Assembly (NCBI GenBank): GCA_043758025.1
Contig: JAYVOH010000173.1
Coordinates: 1-12,088 of the forward strand
Direction of reading: 5' to 3'
Origin: VFKE01 sp043758025
Lineage (GTDB): Bacteria > Verrucomicrobiota > Verrucomicrobiia > Verrucomicrobiales > Verrucomicrobiaceae
Length of the DNA stretch: 12,088 bases
Part shown: positions 1-6,275 of the stretch, piece after piece
Layout of the letters: every line of letters starts with the position of its first letter
Position numbering within the stretch: the stretch's first letter is position 1
The notes under the pieces: generated by a model
Seen by the model: only the letters and a program-made list of their open reading frames with translations
Databases searched by the model: none
Told to the model about the DNA's origin: nothing
Position numbers and translations under genes: made by a program

Positions 1-13
1 CATGCGCTCCCTC
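1..13 (-). promoter_or_regulatory. Possible ribosome binding site and start codon of a leftward gene
   Basis: On the minus strand an ATG (positions 3 to 1) is preceded by GAGGGA (13 to 8) with a four-base spacer. This would suit the start of a gene running leftward off the window and divergent from prfC. No codon beyond the ATG is visible, so the gene itself cannot be confirmed. The purine-rich motif is better than anything in front of the certain genes here, but a chance match is possible. Confidence 0.25.
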
Positions 14-118
14 ACAAACGGCATCTTGACCCGACACGGCCAAAATATGGGCAGGATAGTCTGAATGTGCCCGTTGCGGAAAAAGGCGTTCGGTTTAAAA
101 TCGGAATCAATGACGGGC

Positions 119-214
119 ATGGCGTTGTGCCAGAGTTATACGCAAGAACCGGCCCCTTGGAGTCAAAGCATCTTGCGCATCCTGTCCCCCTGCCCCATGC
201 TGGGCGCCCTTTAG
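119..214 (+). CDS. Possible 31-codon upstream mini-ORF (leader peptide) before prfC
   Basis: An ATG at 119 opens 31 sense codons (beginning MALCQSYTQE, ending PMLGAL) and stops at TAG 212-214, four bases before the prfC ATG at 219. The spacing would allow ribosomes finishing the mini-ORF to restart on prfC. No Shine-Dalgarno motif is visible for it, and codon composition in 96 bases says little. It could be a regulatory leader, a tiny protein or a chance reading frame. I do not recognise the peptide. The rest of the 218-base leader holds no other gene I can support. Confidence 0.2.
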   Translation: MALCQSYTQEPAPWSQSILRILSPCPMLGAL

Positions 215-218
215 AATC

Positions 219-1832
219 ATGCGAGACGAAATTTCCAGACGACGCACCTTTGCCATCATCTCCCACCCGGATGCCGGCAAGACGACCCTCACCGAGAAGC
301 TTCTGCTCTACGGCGGCGCGGTGCAGCTCGCCGGTTCCGTCACCTCGCGCAAGGATCAGCGCGCCGCGACCTCCGACTGGATGGAACTGGAGCGCAAGCG
401 CGGCATCTCCATCAGCTCGACGGTGCTTCAATTCGACTACAACGGCTATCGCATCAACCTGCTCGACACCCCCGGCCACAAGGATTTTTCCGAGGACACC
501 TATCGCGTGCTCACCGCCGTGGATGCCGTGGTCATGGTCATCGACGCGGGCAAGGGCATCGAGAGCCAGACGCGCAAGTTGTTTGAGGTGTGCCGCCGAC
601 GGGGCGTGCCGATCTTCACGTTCATGAACAAGGTGGATCGCCCCACGCGCGATCCCTTGGAACTGCTCGACGATCTGGAGAACGTCCTCGGCATCGGCGC
701 GTTCCCCGTCAACTGGCCGCTGGGCACGGGGCCATTCTTCAAAGGCGTATTCGACCGGCAGACCAAGCAAGTGCATCTCTTCGAGCGCACCAAAGGCGGG
801 GCCTATCGCGCGCCGGTAAAGATCACCAGCCTCGAAGATGAATTTGTCAAAGAGCAACTCAGCGAGGGCGACTACAAACAAGTCGTGGAAGAGCTGGAGA
901 TGCTGGAAATGGCGGGCAAGGAATATAACGAGAAGGAAGTCCTCGCCGGCCATCTGACGCCCGTATTCTTCGGCAGCGCGATGAACAATTTCGGCGTGCA
1001 ATTGTTGCTCGATGCCTTCCTCGAACGCTCCGCGCCGCCCGCGCCCCATCTGTCCGGCGAGCGCATGGTGCAGCCCGACGATCCGGCGTTCTCCGGCTTC
1101 GTCTTCAAGATTCAAGCCAACATGGATCCCAAGCATCGCGACCGCATCGCCTTCGTGCGCGTGTGCTCCGGCAAGTTCGAGCGCGACATGCTCGCAACGC
1201 ACATGCCGTCCGGAAAAAAGGTGCGTCTCGCGAGTTCGCAAAAACTCTTCGGCCAGGAGCGCATCACCGTGGATGAAGCTTACGCGGGCGACATCGTGGG
1301 CTTTGTCGGCCAGTCCGGTTTCGGCATTGGCGACACCTTGAGCGAAGACGGCAAGGTGAACTACGACGAGATTCCGCGCTTCCCTTCCGAGTGCTTTTCC
1401 TACATCCACAATCCCAATCCCTCGAAGTTCAAACAGTTCCGTCAAGGACTCGATCAGCTTTTGCAGGAAGGCGTAGTGCAGTCATTCTATTTCCCCGATG
1501 CCGGGGTGCGTATTCCCCTGCTGGCCGCCGTCGGCCCCTTGCAGTTTGAAGTCGTGCAATATCGTCTCGAAGCGGAATACAACGCCACCTCGCGACTCGA
1601 ATCCGCCCCCTTCCAGGCCGTGCGCTGGTTACGCGCCGGCATCACCGACACCGAACTGGCGGAACTAAAATTGCCCACCGGTTGTCGCATCGCGCGCGAC
1701 ACCGACGAAGCCAATGTGGTGCTCTTCCCCAGCTCCTGGACGCTAGATTACTTCAAGAAACAAAATCCCGACACGCCGATCTTCGATCTCTCGGCAGATG
1801 CGAAGCGAGGCGGTGTGCCTGCTGTTGATTGA
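219..1832 (+). CDS. prfC: Peptide chain release factor 3 (RF3), translational GTPase
   Basis: RF3 is a cytoplasmic GTPase that removes RF1 or RF2 from the ribosome after peptide release. The 537-residue product is close to the usual length of about 530. The GTP-binding motifs are all present: the P-loop with HPDAGKT at residues 16-22, RGI at 61-63 in the switch region, DTPGH at 83-87 and NKVD at 137-140. The opening (MRDEISRRRTFAIISHPDAG) matches where RF3 proteins normally begin, which fixes the start at 219. RF3-type features rather than EF-G features are seen in DWMELERKRGISI and in the C-terminal domain with FYFPDAGVRIPLLAAVGPLQ. The gene stands alone on its strand and converges on the PIN toxin gene with 18 bases between them. 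No Shine-Dalgarno motif is visible, and no intrinsic terminator follows. It is intact with no missing GTPase residue. Confidence 0.97.
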   Translation: MRDEISRRRTFAIISHPDAGKTTLTEKLLLYGGAVQLAGSVTSRKDQRAATSDWMELERKRGISISSTVLQFDYNGYRINLLDTPGHKDFSEDTYRVLTAVDAVVMVIDAGKGIESQTRKLFEVCRRRGVPIFTFMNKVDRPTRDPLELLDDLENVLGIGAFPVNWPLGTGPFFKGVFDRQTKQVHLFERTKGGAYRAPVKITSLEDEFVKEQLSEGDYKQVVEELEMLEMAGKEYNEKEVLAGHLTPVFFGSAMNNFGVQLLLDAFLERSAPPAPHLSGERMVQPDDPAFSGFVFKIQANMDPKHRDRIAFVRVCSGKFERDMLATHMPSGKKVRLASSQKLFGQERITVDEAYAGDIVGFVGQSGFGIGDTLSEDGKVNYDEIPRFPSECFSYIHNPNPSKFKQFRQGLDQLLQEGVVQSFYFPDAGVRIPLLAAVGPLQFEVVQYRLEAEYNATSRLESAPFQAVRWLRAGITDTELAELKLPTGCRIARDTDEANVVLFPSSWTLDYFKKQNPDTPIFDLSADAKRGGVPAVD

Positions 1833-1850
1833 GTAATACCATCTGCCTTT

Positions 1851-2264
1851 TCAAGCATTCCAGGGATTGACCGTCTTTACCTCGCGCGGAAAGTCGTCGG
1901 TATTTCTCGTCGCAATCGTCAAGTCATGCACCAAAGCAGTAGCCGCAATCAGGCTGTCAATAATGCCCATGTTGAAACCTTTGGCTTCGTGCCTGGCATA
2001 CAGCTTTCCCCATGCTTTCAGAATGTCGGTATCGAGAGCGAGAACCCTGTCGGAGAAGGCACCTTCGATGCCAGTGGCCCAGCGGGAAACGCCCAACTTG
2101 CGTTTGCCATCCGGCATAAGATGGATGCCCTTCCAAATTTCACCCAGCGTGACACAAGACAGGCAGCACTCATCTTCGTAAGACACGCTCCAGGCAAGCA
2201 CCCGTGCGTCTGGCCGCCTGGCCGTGGCCTCACTGATGACATTGGTATCCAGCAGATAAGTCAT
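1851..2264 (-). CDS. PIN-domain ribonuclease toxin, VapC/FitB-like
   Basis: The 137-residue protein is a PIN-domain toxin; such toxins are Mg2+-dependent RNases that often cleave tRNA or rRNA. It begins MTYLLDTNVISE, the usual VapC/FitB opening, with the first catalytic acid at D6. Further acids fall where the family expects them: E42 in TLGEIWKG, D103 in MGIIDSLIAATAL, and D123/D124 in ATRNTDDF. The C-terminal NPWNA resembles the NP-W ending common in FitB-type PIN proteins. The catalytic set looks complete, so the toxin is probably active. It lies 15 bases downstream of the Phd-like antitoxin gene in the same direction, the normal antitoxin-first order. The RNA target cannot be read from the sequence. 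Confidence 0.92.
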   Translation of the reverse strand: MTYLLDTNVISEATARRPDARVLAWSVSYEDECCLSCVTLGEIWKGIHLMPDGKRKLGVSRWATGIEGAFSDRVLALDTDILKAWGKLYARHEAKGFNMGIIDSLIAATALVHDLTIATRNTDDFPREVKTVNPWNA

Positions 2265-2279
2265 GCCTGGTTAACGGTA

Positions 2280-2537
2280 TCAGCCCAATTTGATCTTGCG
2301 CGCGGATTCCTTGGAGCGCTTGCCCATCAGCTTGGTGAGGTCTTCGGGGCACTGACGCAATGCGGCAAGGAGTAATTTCTTCGGTCCGTTGCTGCGCCGA
2401 TATTCTTCGGCAGAAAGAATCACCACAGCGGGACGGCCATGCTTGGTCACCGTCTGCGCACCATGTTTAATGGCCCGTTCCACCACCTCGCTGAACCGGC
2501 TTTTCGCCTCCTGCAACTGCCATACTGCTGTGCGCAT
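2280..2537 (-). CDS. Antitoxin of the Phd/YefM family
   Basis: This 85-residue protein is the likely partner of the PIN toxin. Phd/YefM antitoxins bind DNA through the N-terminal domain and wrap the toxin with the C-terminal tail. The N-terminal part shows the family pattern: MRTAVWQLQEAKSRFSEVVE, then the basic TVTKHGRPAVVILSAEEY stretch at about 29-46. The tail is rich in lysine and leucine and ends KIKLG. I chose the ATG at 2537 because homologues normally start a few residues before QLQEAK. A GTG at 2552 would add MRASS and put the start only four bases from the inverted repeat. Toxin and antitoxin genes are spaced by 15 bases, so they should be co-transcribed. Autoregulation by the complex at the nearby inverted repeat is an inference. 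Confidence 0.88.
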   Translation of the reverse strand: MRTAVWQLQEAKSRFSEVVERAIKHGAQTVTKHGRPAVVILSAEEYRRSNGPKKLLLAALRQCPEDLTKLMGKRSKESARKIKLG

Positions 2538-2556
2538 GGAAGAAGCTCTCACGGTA

Positions 2557-2577
2557 TTCTGACCTGTCTAGTCAGAA
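2557..2577. promoter_or_regulatory. Probable operator of the Phd/PIN toxin-antitoxin operon
   Basis: A perfect 7-base inverted repeat, TTCTGAC and GTCAGAA, is separated by 7 bases. The 21-base site ends 19 bases before the chosen antitoxin ATG. Its size and position fit an operator bound by a Phd/VapB dimer, the usual means of autoregulation of such operons. No convincing -35/-10 pair could be assigned around it. Confidence 0.6.
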
Positions 2578-2597
2578 ATTGCATCGCAGATCCGCTG

Positions 2598-2618
2598 AGT
2601 AAAGGACGCAGCGCGTCC
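2598..2618 (-). terminator. Possible weak intrinsic terminator after rapA
   Basis: Read on the minus strand, 18 bases after the rapA stop, GGACGC and GCGTCC form a perfect 6-base-pair stem with a GCT loop, followed by TTTACT. The stem is GC-rich, but the T-run is only three bases. Termination may therefore be partial, or the element may be a different kind of palindrome. It would separate rapA from the toxin-antitoxin operon. Confidence 0.35.
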
Positions 2619-2671
2619 ACCCCGTCACACCAAAAGTCACTTCGTCCGCAAGATCAACCGCAGCGCGTCCA
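2607..2671. repeat. Short direct repeat at the 3' end of rapA
   Basis: The 13-base sequence CGCAGCGCGTCCA occurs at 2607-2619 and again at 2659-2671. The second copy lies inside the end of rapA, where it encodes part of MDALRL; the first overlaps the hairpin downstream of the stop. The hairpin may have arisen from a local duplication of coding sequence. The length is short enough that chance in GC-rich DNA remains possible. Confidence 0.4.
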
Positions 2672-5423
2672 TCCGCAGTCTTGCGGAACTGATCGCGGCT
2701 TGAAGTTCGGCCTTTTGCTTCCTCAAGCCTTCGATTTCATCGGGGCGCACGTGATCGTTGATCTCGCGCAAGTCTTCCAGTCGCGCGATCTCATCTTGAA
2801 GCTGCTCGCCCATCTTTGCGGCTGCGACGGAAATCAATTCCTGCATCTTCGTTTCGGCGAGTTCCAATGCTTGCTTTTGCATCGCGGGGAGGAAGCGGCG
2901 TTTCACCACCGGCTTGTCGAGCAGTTGCATAACATCGCCTTTTTGGAAGAGGGCATCTTTCAAGTCTTCATCCGCAGTGTGATCGGCTCCGGCGTGATCC
3001 ACGACCATGCGAATGGGTGTCGCAGGCAGAAAACGATCCGCATGCAGAGCACTCGCGGCGACGCATTCGACGACAAAACAAACTTCCAGCAACATCGCTT
3101 CCTTGCCGCCCTTCCAGATGGCGAACGATGAATTGCCTGACTCGCCACCGATGAGTTGATCCAGGGCACCGCGCACCAGCGGGTGATCCCAACTGATAAA
3201 GCCCATGTCCTCGCGGCTCAGCGCGCGGGTGCGATCAAAGGTGACGAACATCCCCTCTTCCGTGAGCGTGGGGAGCGATTCCTTCAAGAGATGACCGGGC
3301 TTGAACACATAGGCGCGGTTGCCGTGGTCTTCGATCTCCACACCGAAATGTTCCAGCACCCGGATGAAGAACTCCTCGAAATCATGGTCTTCATCGAGCA
3401 CACGGATGGCATGGATCGTCTCCGCCGCCTGCTCGGGTCGATGGGAATTCAATTCCAGCAGACGGTCGTGGCCACGCTCCAGTTTCTTCGTGACTTGCGC
3501 GTGCAGCTTGATGGTGTCGCCAATAAGCTTCGTCAGCTTCTTGGCATCGAAAGTCTCGCGCAGGGCATCGAGGTCATCCTTCAATGCGGCGCGCATTTCA
3601 GTGGCACCGTGCGGGTTTTTCTCAAAGGCATTCAAGCCTTCGTGATACCAACGCGCCAGCGCCTCCTCTGAAGTGCCTTTCATATATGGCACATGAATAT
3701 TGATCAACGAAGTCTGGCCGATGCGGTCCAGTCGCCCGATGCGTTGCTCCAGAAGTTCAGGATCATCTGGCAGATCAAAGAGCACGAGATGATGCGCGAA
3801 CTGGAAGTTCCGCCCTTCGCTGCCAATCTCCGAACACAACAGGATGCGCGCCCCATCTTCCTCGGCAAACGAAGCCGCGTTGCGGTCGCGTTGCAGGAGC
3901 GTGAGTCCTTCATGGAAGAGCGAGGCCGCGACATTGATCTCATGTTGCAGGGCCTCATGAAGCTCCTCGACCAGTTCGCGCGTGCGGCAGATGAGCAGCA
4001 CTTTTTCCTCCTTGAGTTTCTTCAACAGAGTGGCGAGCCATTTGACCTTGGCCTCCATCACGACTTCACCTTTCAGCGGCACCAGCAATGCCCTGCGTTC
4101 CGGGAAGCCGGTCAGTGCTGCACGGGTGTTGCGGAACATGACGCGGCCGATGCCGAATTCGTCGAGCAGTTCCTTGATGAGCTTCGCCCGCACGCCAGGG
4201 ATTGACGACACTCCTGTCGTCATGTTTCCATCGTGATCGTTTTCAGACGGCAAGAGTGCCGTCTTTCCTTTTTTGAGTTCCTCGCACTGCTGGCGGATGC
4301 GCTCCGATTTTTTCCCAAACGTCGCGACATCTTGGGCTGACAATGCCTTACCATCCACCAGCCGGTCCACCGCCTGCGCGACTTGTTCGTAATGATCCGC
4401 CTCCTCGAGAAACTGCGCGAGATCAGCATAGCGATCAGGATCGAGCAAGCGCAGCCTCGCAAAGTGTCCTTCCGGGCCGAGCTGTTGCGGCGTGGCCGTG
4501 AGCAGGAGCAAGCCGGGAGTTTTCGCAGCCAGCCGCTCGACCAGTTGATAAGCCGCACTGGCACCTGCGGGCGACCATTCGAGGTGATGGGCCTCATCCA
4601 CCACGACCAAGTCCCAGCCTGCGGCCAGTGCCTGCTCGCGACGTTGTTCGTTGGTGGAAAGAAAACCAATGCTGGTGAGCACCAGTGTGCTTTCCAGAAA
4701 GGGGTTGCCAGCCCCATCATCGCTCTCGATGGCGTCACAGCGGTCCGCATCATAAATGCTGAACATCAGATTGAAACGGCGCAGCAGTTCAACGAACCAT
4801 TGATGCACCAGCGGTTCCGGCAATAAGATCAGCACCCGCTCCGCGCGACCCGTGAGATGCAAGCGATGCAGGATCAGGCAAGCCTCGATCGTCTTGCCCA
4901 AGCCTACTTCATCCGCCAGCAAGACGCGCGGCACGAAGCGCGAGGCCACATCGCCCGCGATGGACATCTGGTGCGGAATCAAATCCACGCGTCCACCGAG
5001 ATAACCGCGCACCGGCGATTGCCGCATAAGACAACGACGCTGCAGCGCCTCCATGCGCAGCTCAAATGTGCGGAAGTCATCCACCTGCCCGCCGAGCAAG
5101 CGGTCATCGGGCTTGCTGAAACTGATGGCATCGGACAGCTCCGCCTCCGGCACCGGGCGTTTGTCCGTCTGATAAATGAGCAGTCCGTTCTTTTCTTCAA
5201 CGGCATTGACCACGAACTCCTCGCCCGCGTGCGACTGAATGCGGTCGCCTTCCTTGAACTCCACACGGCGCAGCGGCGCGGTCTTCAGCGCATATTGGCG
5301 CAGCTCGTTCGCCGCTGGAAAGAGCATCTCCACGCGCTGGTATTCCACCTTCAAGACAATACCCAGCCCGAGTTCAGGTTCTGTGTCACTGACCCATCGT
5401 TGTCCGGGAACTGGTTGTGTCAT
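2637..5423 (-). CDS. rapA: RapA/HepA-type SNF2 ATPase, RNA polymerase recycling factor
   Basis: RapA is a Swi2/Snf2 ATPase that binds RNA polymerase and frees stalled or post-termination complexes. The 928-residue product is near the roughly 970 of the enterobacterial protein. An N-terminal Tudor-like region begins GQRWVSDTEPELGLGIV. Helicase motifs follow in order: IPHQ at 149-152, Walker A DEVGLGKT at 171-178, DEAHH at 276-280, TATP at 309-312, SEGRNFQ at 535-541 and the arginine-finger segment QRIGRLDRIGQ at 560-570. The C-terminal third carries long charged, coiled-coil-like helices to the end. The ATG at 5423 gives the expected RapA N terminus; no Shine-Dalgarno motif precedes it. It is 109 bases downstream of the 97-residue gene on the same strand, so it may have its own promoter. 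All catalytic motifs are intact. A more general SNF2 helicase role is less likely given the N-terminal domain. Confidence 0.93.
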   Translation of the reverse strand: MTQPVPGQRWVSDTEPELGLGIVLKVEYQRVEMLFPAANELRQYALKTAPLRRVEFKEGDRIQSHAGEEFVVNAVEEKNGLLIYQTDKRPVPEAELSDAISFSKPDDRLLGGQVDDFRTFELRMEALQRRCLMRQSPVRGYLGGRVDLIPHQMSIAGDVASRFVPRVLLADEVGLGKTIEACLILHRLHLTGRAERVLILLPEPLVHQWFVELLRRFNLMFSIYDADRCDAIESDDGAGNPFLESTLVLTSIGFLSTNEQRREQALAAGWDLVVVDEAHHLEWSPAGASAAYQLVERLAAKTPGLLLLTATPQQLGPEGHFARLRLLDPDRYADLAQFLEEADHYEQVAQAVDRLVDGKALSAQDVATFGKKSERIRQQCEELKKGKTALLPSENDHDGNMTTGVSSIPGVRAKLIKELLDEFGIGRVMFRNTRAALTGFPERRALLVPLKGEVVMEAKVKWLATLLKKLKEEKVLLICRTRELVEELHEALQHEINVAASLFHEGLTLLQRDRNAASFAEEDGARILLCSEIGSEGRNFQFAHHLVLFDLPDDPELLEQRIGRLDRIGQTSLINIHVPYMKGTSEEALARWYHEGLNAFEKNPHGATEMRAALKDDLDALRETFDAKKLTKLIGDTIKLHAQVTKKLERGHDRLLELNSHRPEQAAETIHAIRVLDEDHDFEEFFIRVLEHFGVEIEDHGNRAYVFKPGHLLKESLPTLTEEGMFVTFDRTRALSREDMGFISWDHPLVRGALDQLIGGESGNSSFAIWKGGKEAMLLEVCFVVECVAASALHADRFLPATPIRMVVDHAGADHTADEDLKDALFQKGDVMQLLDKPVVKRRFLPAMQKQALELAETKMQELISVAAAKMGEQLQDEIARLEDLREINDHVRPDEIEGLRKQKAELQAAISSARLRMDALRLILRTK

Positions 5424-5532
5424 GCTGATAAAAAAGGGGGCGTGATGCTACGCGCAATCACCCTTCATGCAATGAAGAATCTCCTATTACCTGTGCCTCA
5501 GCGATATTACCACGCAAACAGTCCACACAGGG
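5424..5532 (-). promoter_or_regulatory. Intergenic region upstream of rapA with candidate control elements
   Basis: Three patterns are visible. GGTAATA occurs twice on the minus strand (5511-5505 and 5491-5485), 20 bases apart, about two helical turns; each copy contains a TAAT core that could also serve as a -10 element. A perfect hairpin, CTTCAT and ATGAAG around GCA, lies at 5463-5477. CCTGTG (5490-5495) and CACAGG (5526-5531) form a wider inverted repeat. No clear -35 element goes with the TAATAT at 5509-5504. A rapA promoter here is plausible but not proven. Confidence 0.3.
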
Positions 5533-5826
5533 TCAATAAAAGCTGCCCAACACGGGGGGAATCTCGCGCACGAGCACTCGCAAACTCAGGCCCTGCACAC
5601 GCAGCTCTACATCAAGCTCGGCGTCGTGATTGGCGGGAGCTTGTAGAAGTTTTTCCACCCACGGTTTCCATTGGCGGAGAAAACGCTCAGAGTAGGGATG
5701 GCGCGGATCACTCCAGTGCCGGAGAAGCCTTTCGCGCGCAGTCGGTTTGCGCCAGAGCAGTCGCCCGTATTCGAGCCGCGCTTCATCTTGCGGCAGCAAG
5801 GCGTTGGCCGGACTGATGGCGTTCAT
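5533..5826 (-). CDS. Uncharacterised 97-residue protein coupled to a nucleotidyltransferase gene
   Basis: I do not recognise this protein. It begins MNAISPANALLPQDEARL, has a basic, tryptophan- and arginine-rich middle (LLWRKPTARERLLRHWSD, then FLRQWKPWVEKLL) and ends in a short beta-like segment, LRVLVREIPPVLGSFY. No signal peptide, membrane segment or catalytic motif is evident. Its ATG overlaps the stop of the preceding gene as ATGA, which indicates translational coupling and supports it as a real gene. Because it always follows translation of the nucleotidyltransferase-like protein, the two products probably work together. A partner or antitoxin role is one option, but nothing in its own sequence shows this. 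The basic middle could bind nucleic acid. Confidence 0.72.
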   Translation of the reverse strand: MNAISPANALLPQDEARLEYGRLLWRKPTARERLLRHWSDPRHPYSERFLRQWKPWVEKLLQAPANHDAELDVELRVQGLSLRVLVREIPPVLGSFY

Positions 5827-6272
5827 AGCAAATCCAACTTTCGCATGAAGGCGGCATGATGCAAGTCCCTCGGCTCAGCGCGGGCCAGTTTTGGCACCAT
5901 TAGGTCCGGCACCGCAGGCACAATGACCGTCAATTTTCCGTAAACAGCCTCTGACGCGCGAGTCTTCCACCCGTCCGGCAGAGCATTGAGAGCGCTACGA
6001 GGCATGAGGTTCACATGCCAGCCATGCTGCAACTCGAACTCGCTGCCAATGAGCGCGTCGTAAGCCAGTTCCGCTACCGATTCGTCATCCGTGACCGGAT
6101 CCACGTCCATGCTGTTTTCCGGCAAAGGAATGTCCTTCCCGATTCTGGCCACATGCCAGAGCAGGGCGGCGGAACCGATCAAGGTCAGGCAACCCGGCTC
6201 TTTCAGCGCGCCTCCCCATTCTTCAAGCCAGGAGATGACTTGATGAGGGTGATGAAGTTCCCGGCGCGGCAT
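5823..6272 (-). CDS. Nucleotidyltransferase-fold protein, AbiEii/DUF6036-like
   Basis: The 149-residue protein carries the sparse signature of minimal nucleotidyltransferases of the AbiEii/MenT/DUF6036 type. GSAALLWH starts at G33-S34, a metal-binding DxD is present as D56-V-D58 in SMDVDPVTDD, and the C-terminal pattern K128..R131..R135-D136 (PKLARAEPRDLHHA) matches the K-x-x-R and D motifs of those proteins. Family members transfer nucleotides to RNA or protein, and several are toxins of abortive-infection or toxin-antitoxin systems. The ATG follows the lysS stop by three bases, and the end overlaps the next gene by ATGA, so it sits in the middle of a tight operon. The family assignment rests on motifs only; substrate and toxicity are unknown. 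All acidic residues expected for catalysis are present. Confidence 0.75.
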   Translation of the reverse strand: MPRRELHHPHQVISWLEEWGGALKEPGCLTLIGSAALLWHVARIGKDIPLPENSMDVDPVTDDESVAELAYDALIGSEFELQHGWHVNLMPRSALNALPDGWKTRASEAVYGKLTVIVPAVPDLMVPKLARAEPRDLHHAAFMRKLDLL

Positions 6273-6275
6273 GAT

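Noticed and set aside
12..1445. A 477-codon open frame on the minus strand opposite prfC
   Set aside because: It lies antisense to the unmistakable prfC, its translation is low-complexity with A, H, G and E bias, and it shows no family features. It is a by-product of GC-rich codon usage.
1833..1850. A bidirectional terminator between the convergent prfC and PIN toxin genes
   Set aside because: The 18 bases contain no inverted repeat; if a terminator exists it would have to lie within a coding end, and none was seen.
4857..5816. A 319-codon plus-strand frame across the start of rapA and the 97-residue gene
   Set aside because: It is antisense to rapA motifs and to a coupled gene, spans an intergenic region, and has no recognisable domain.
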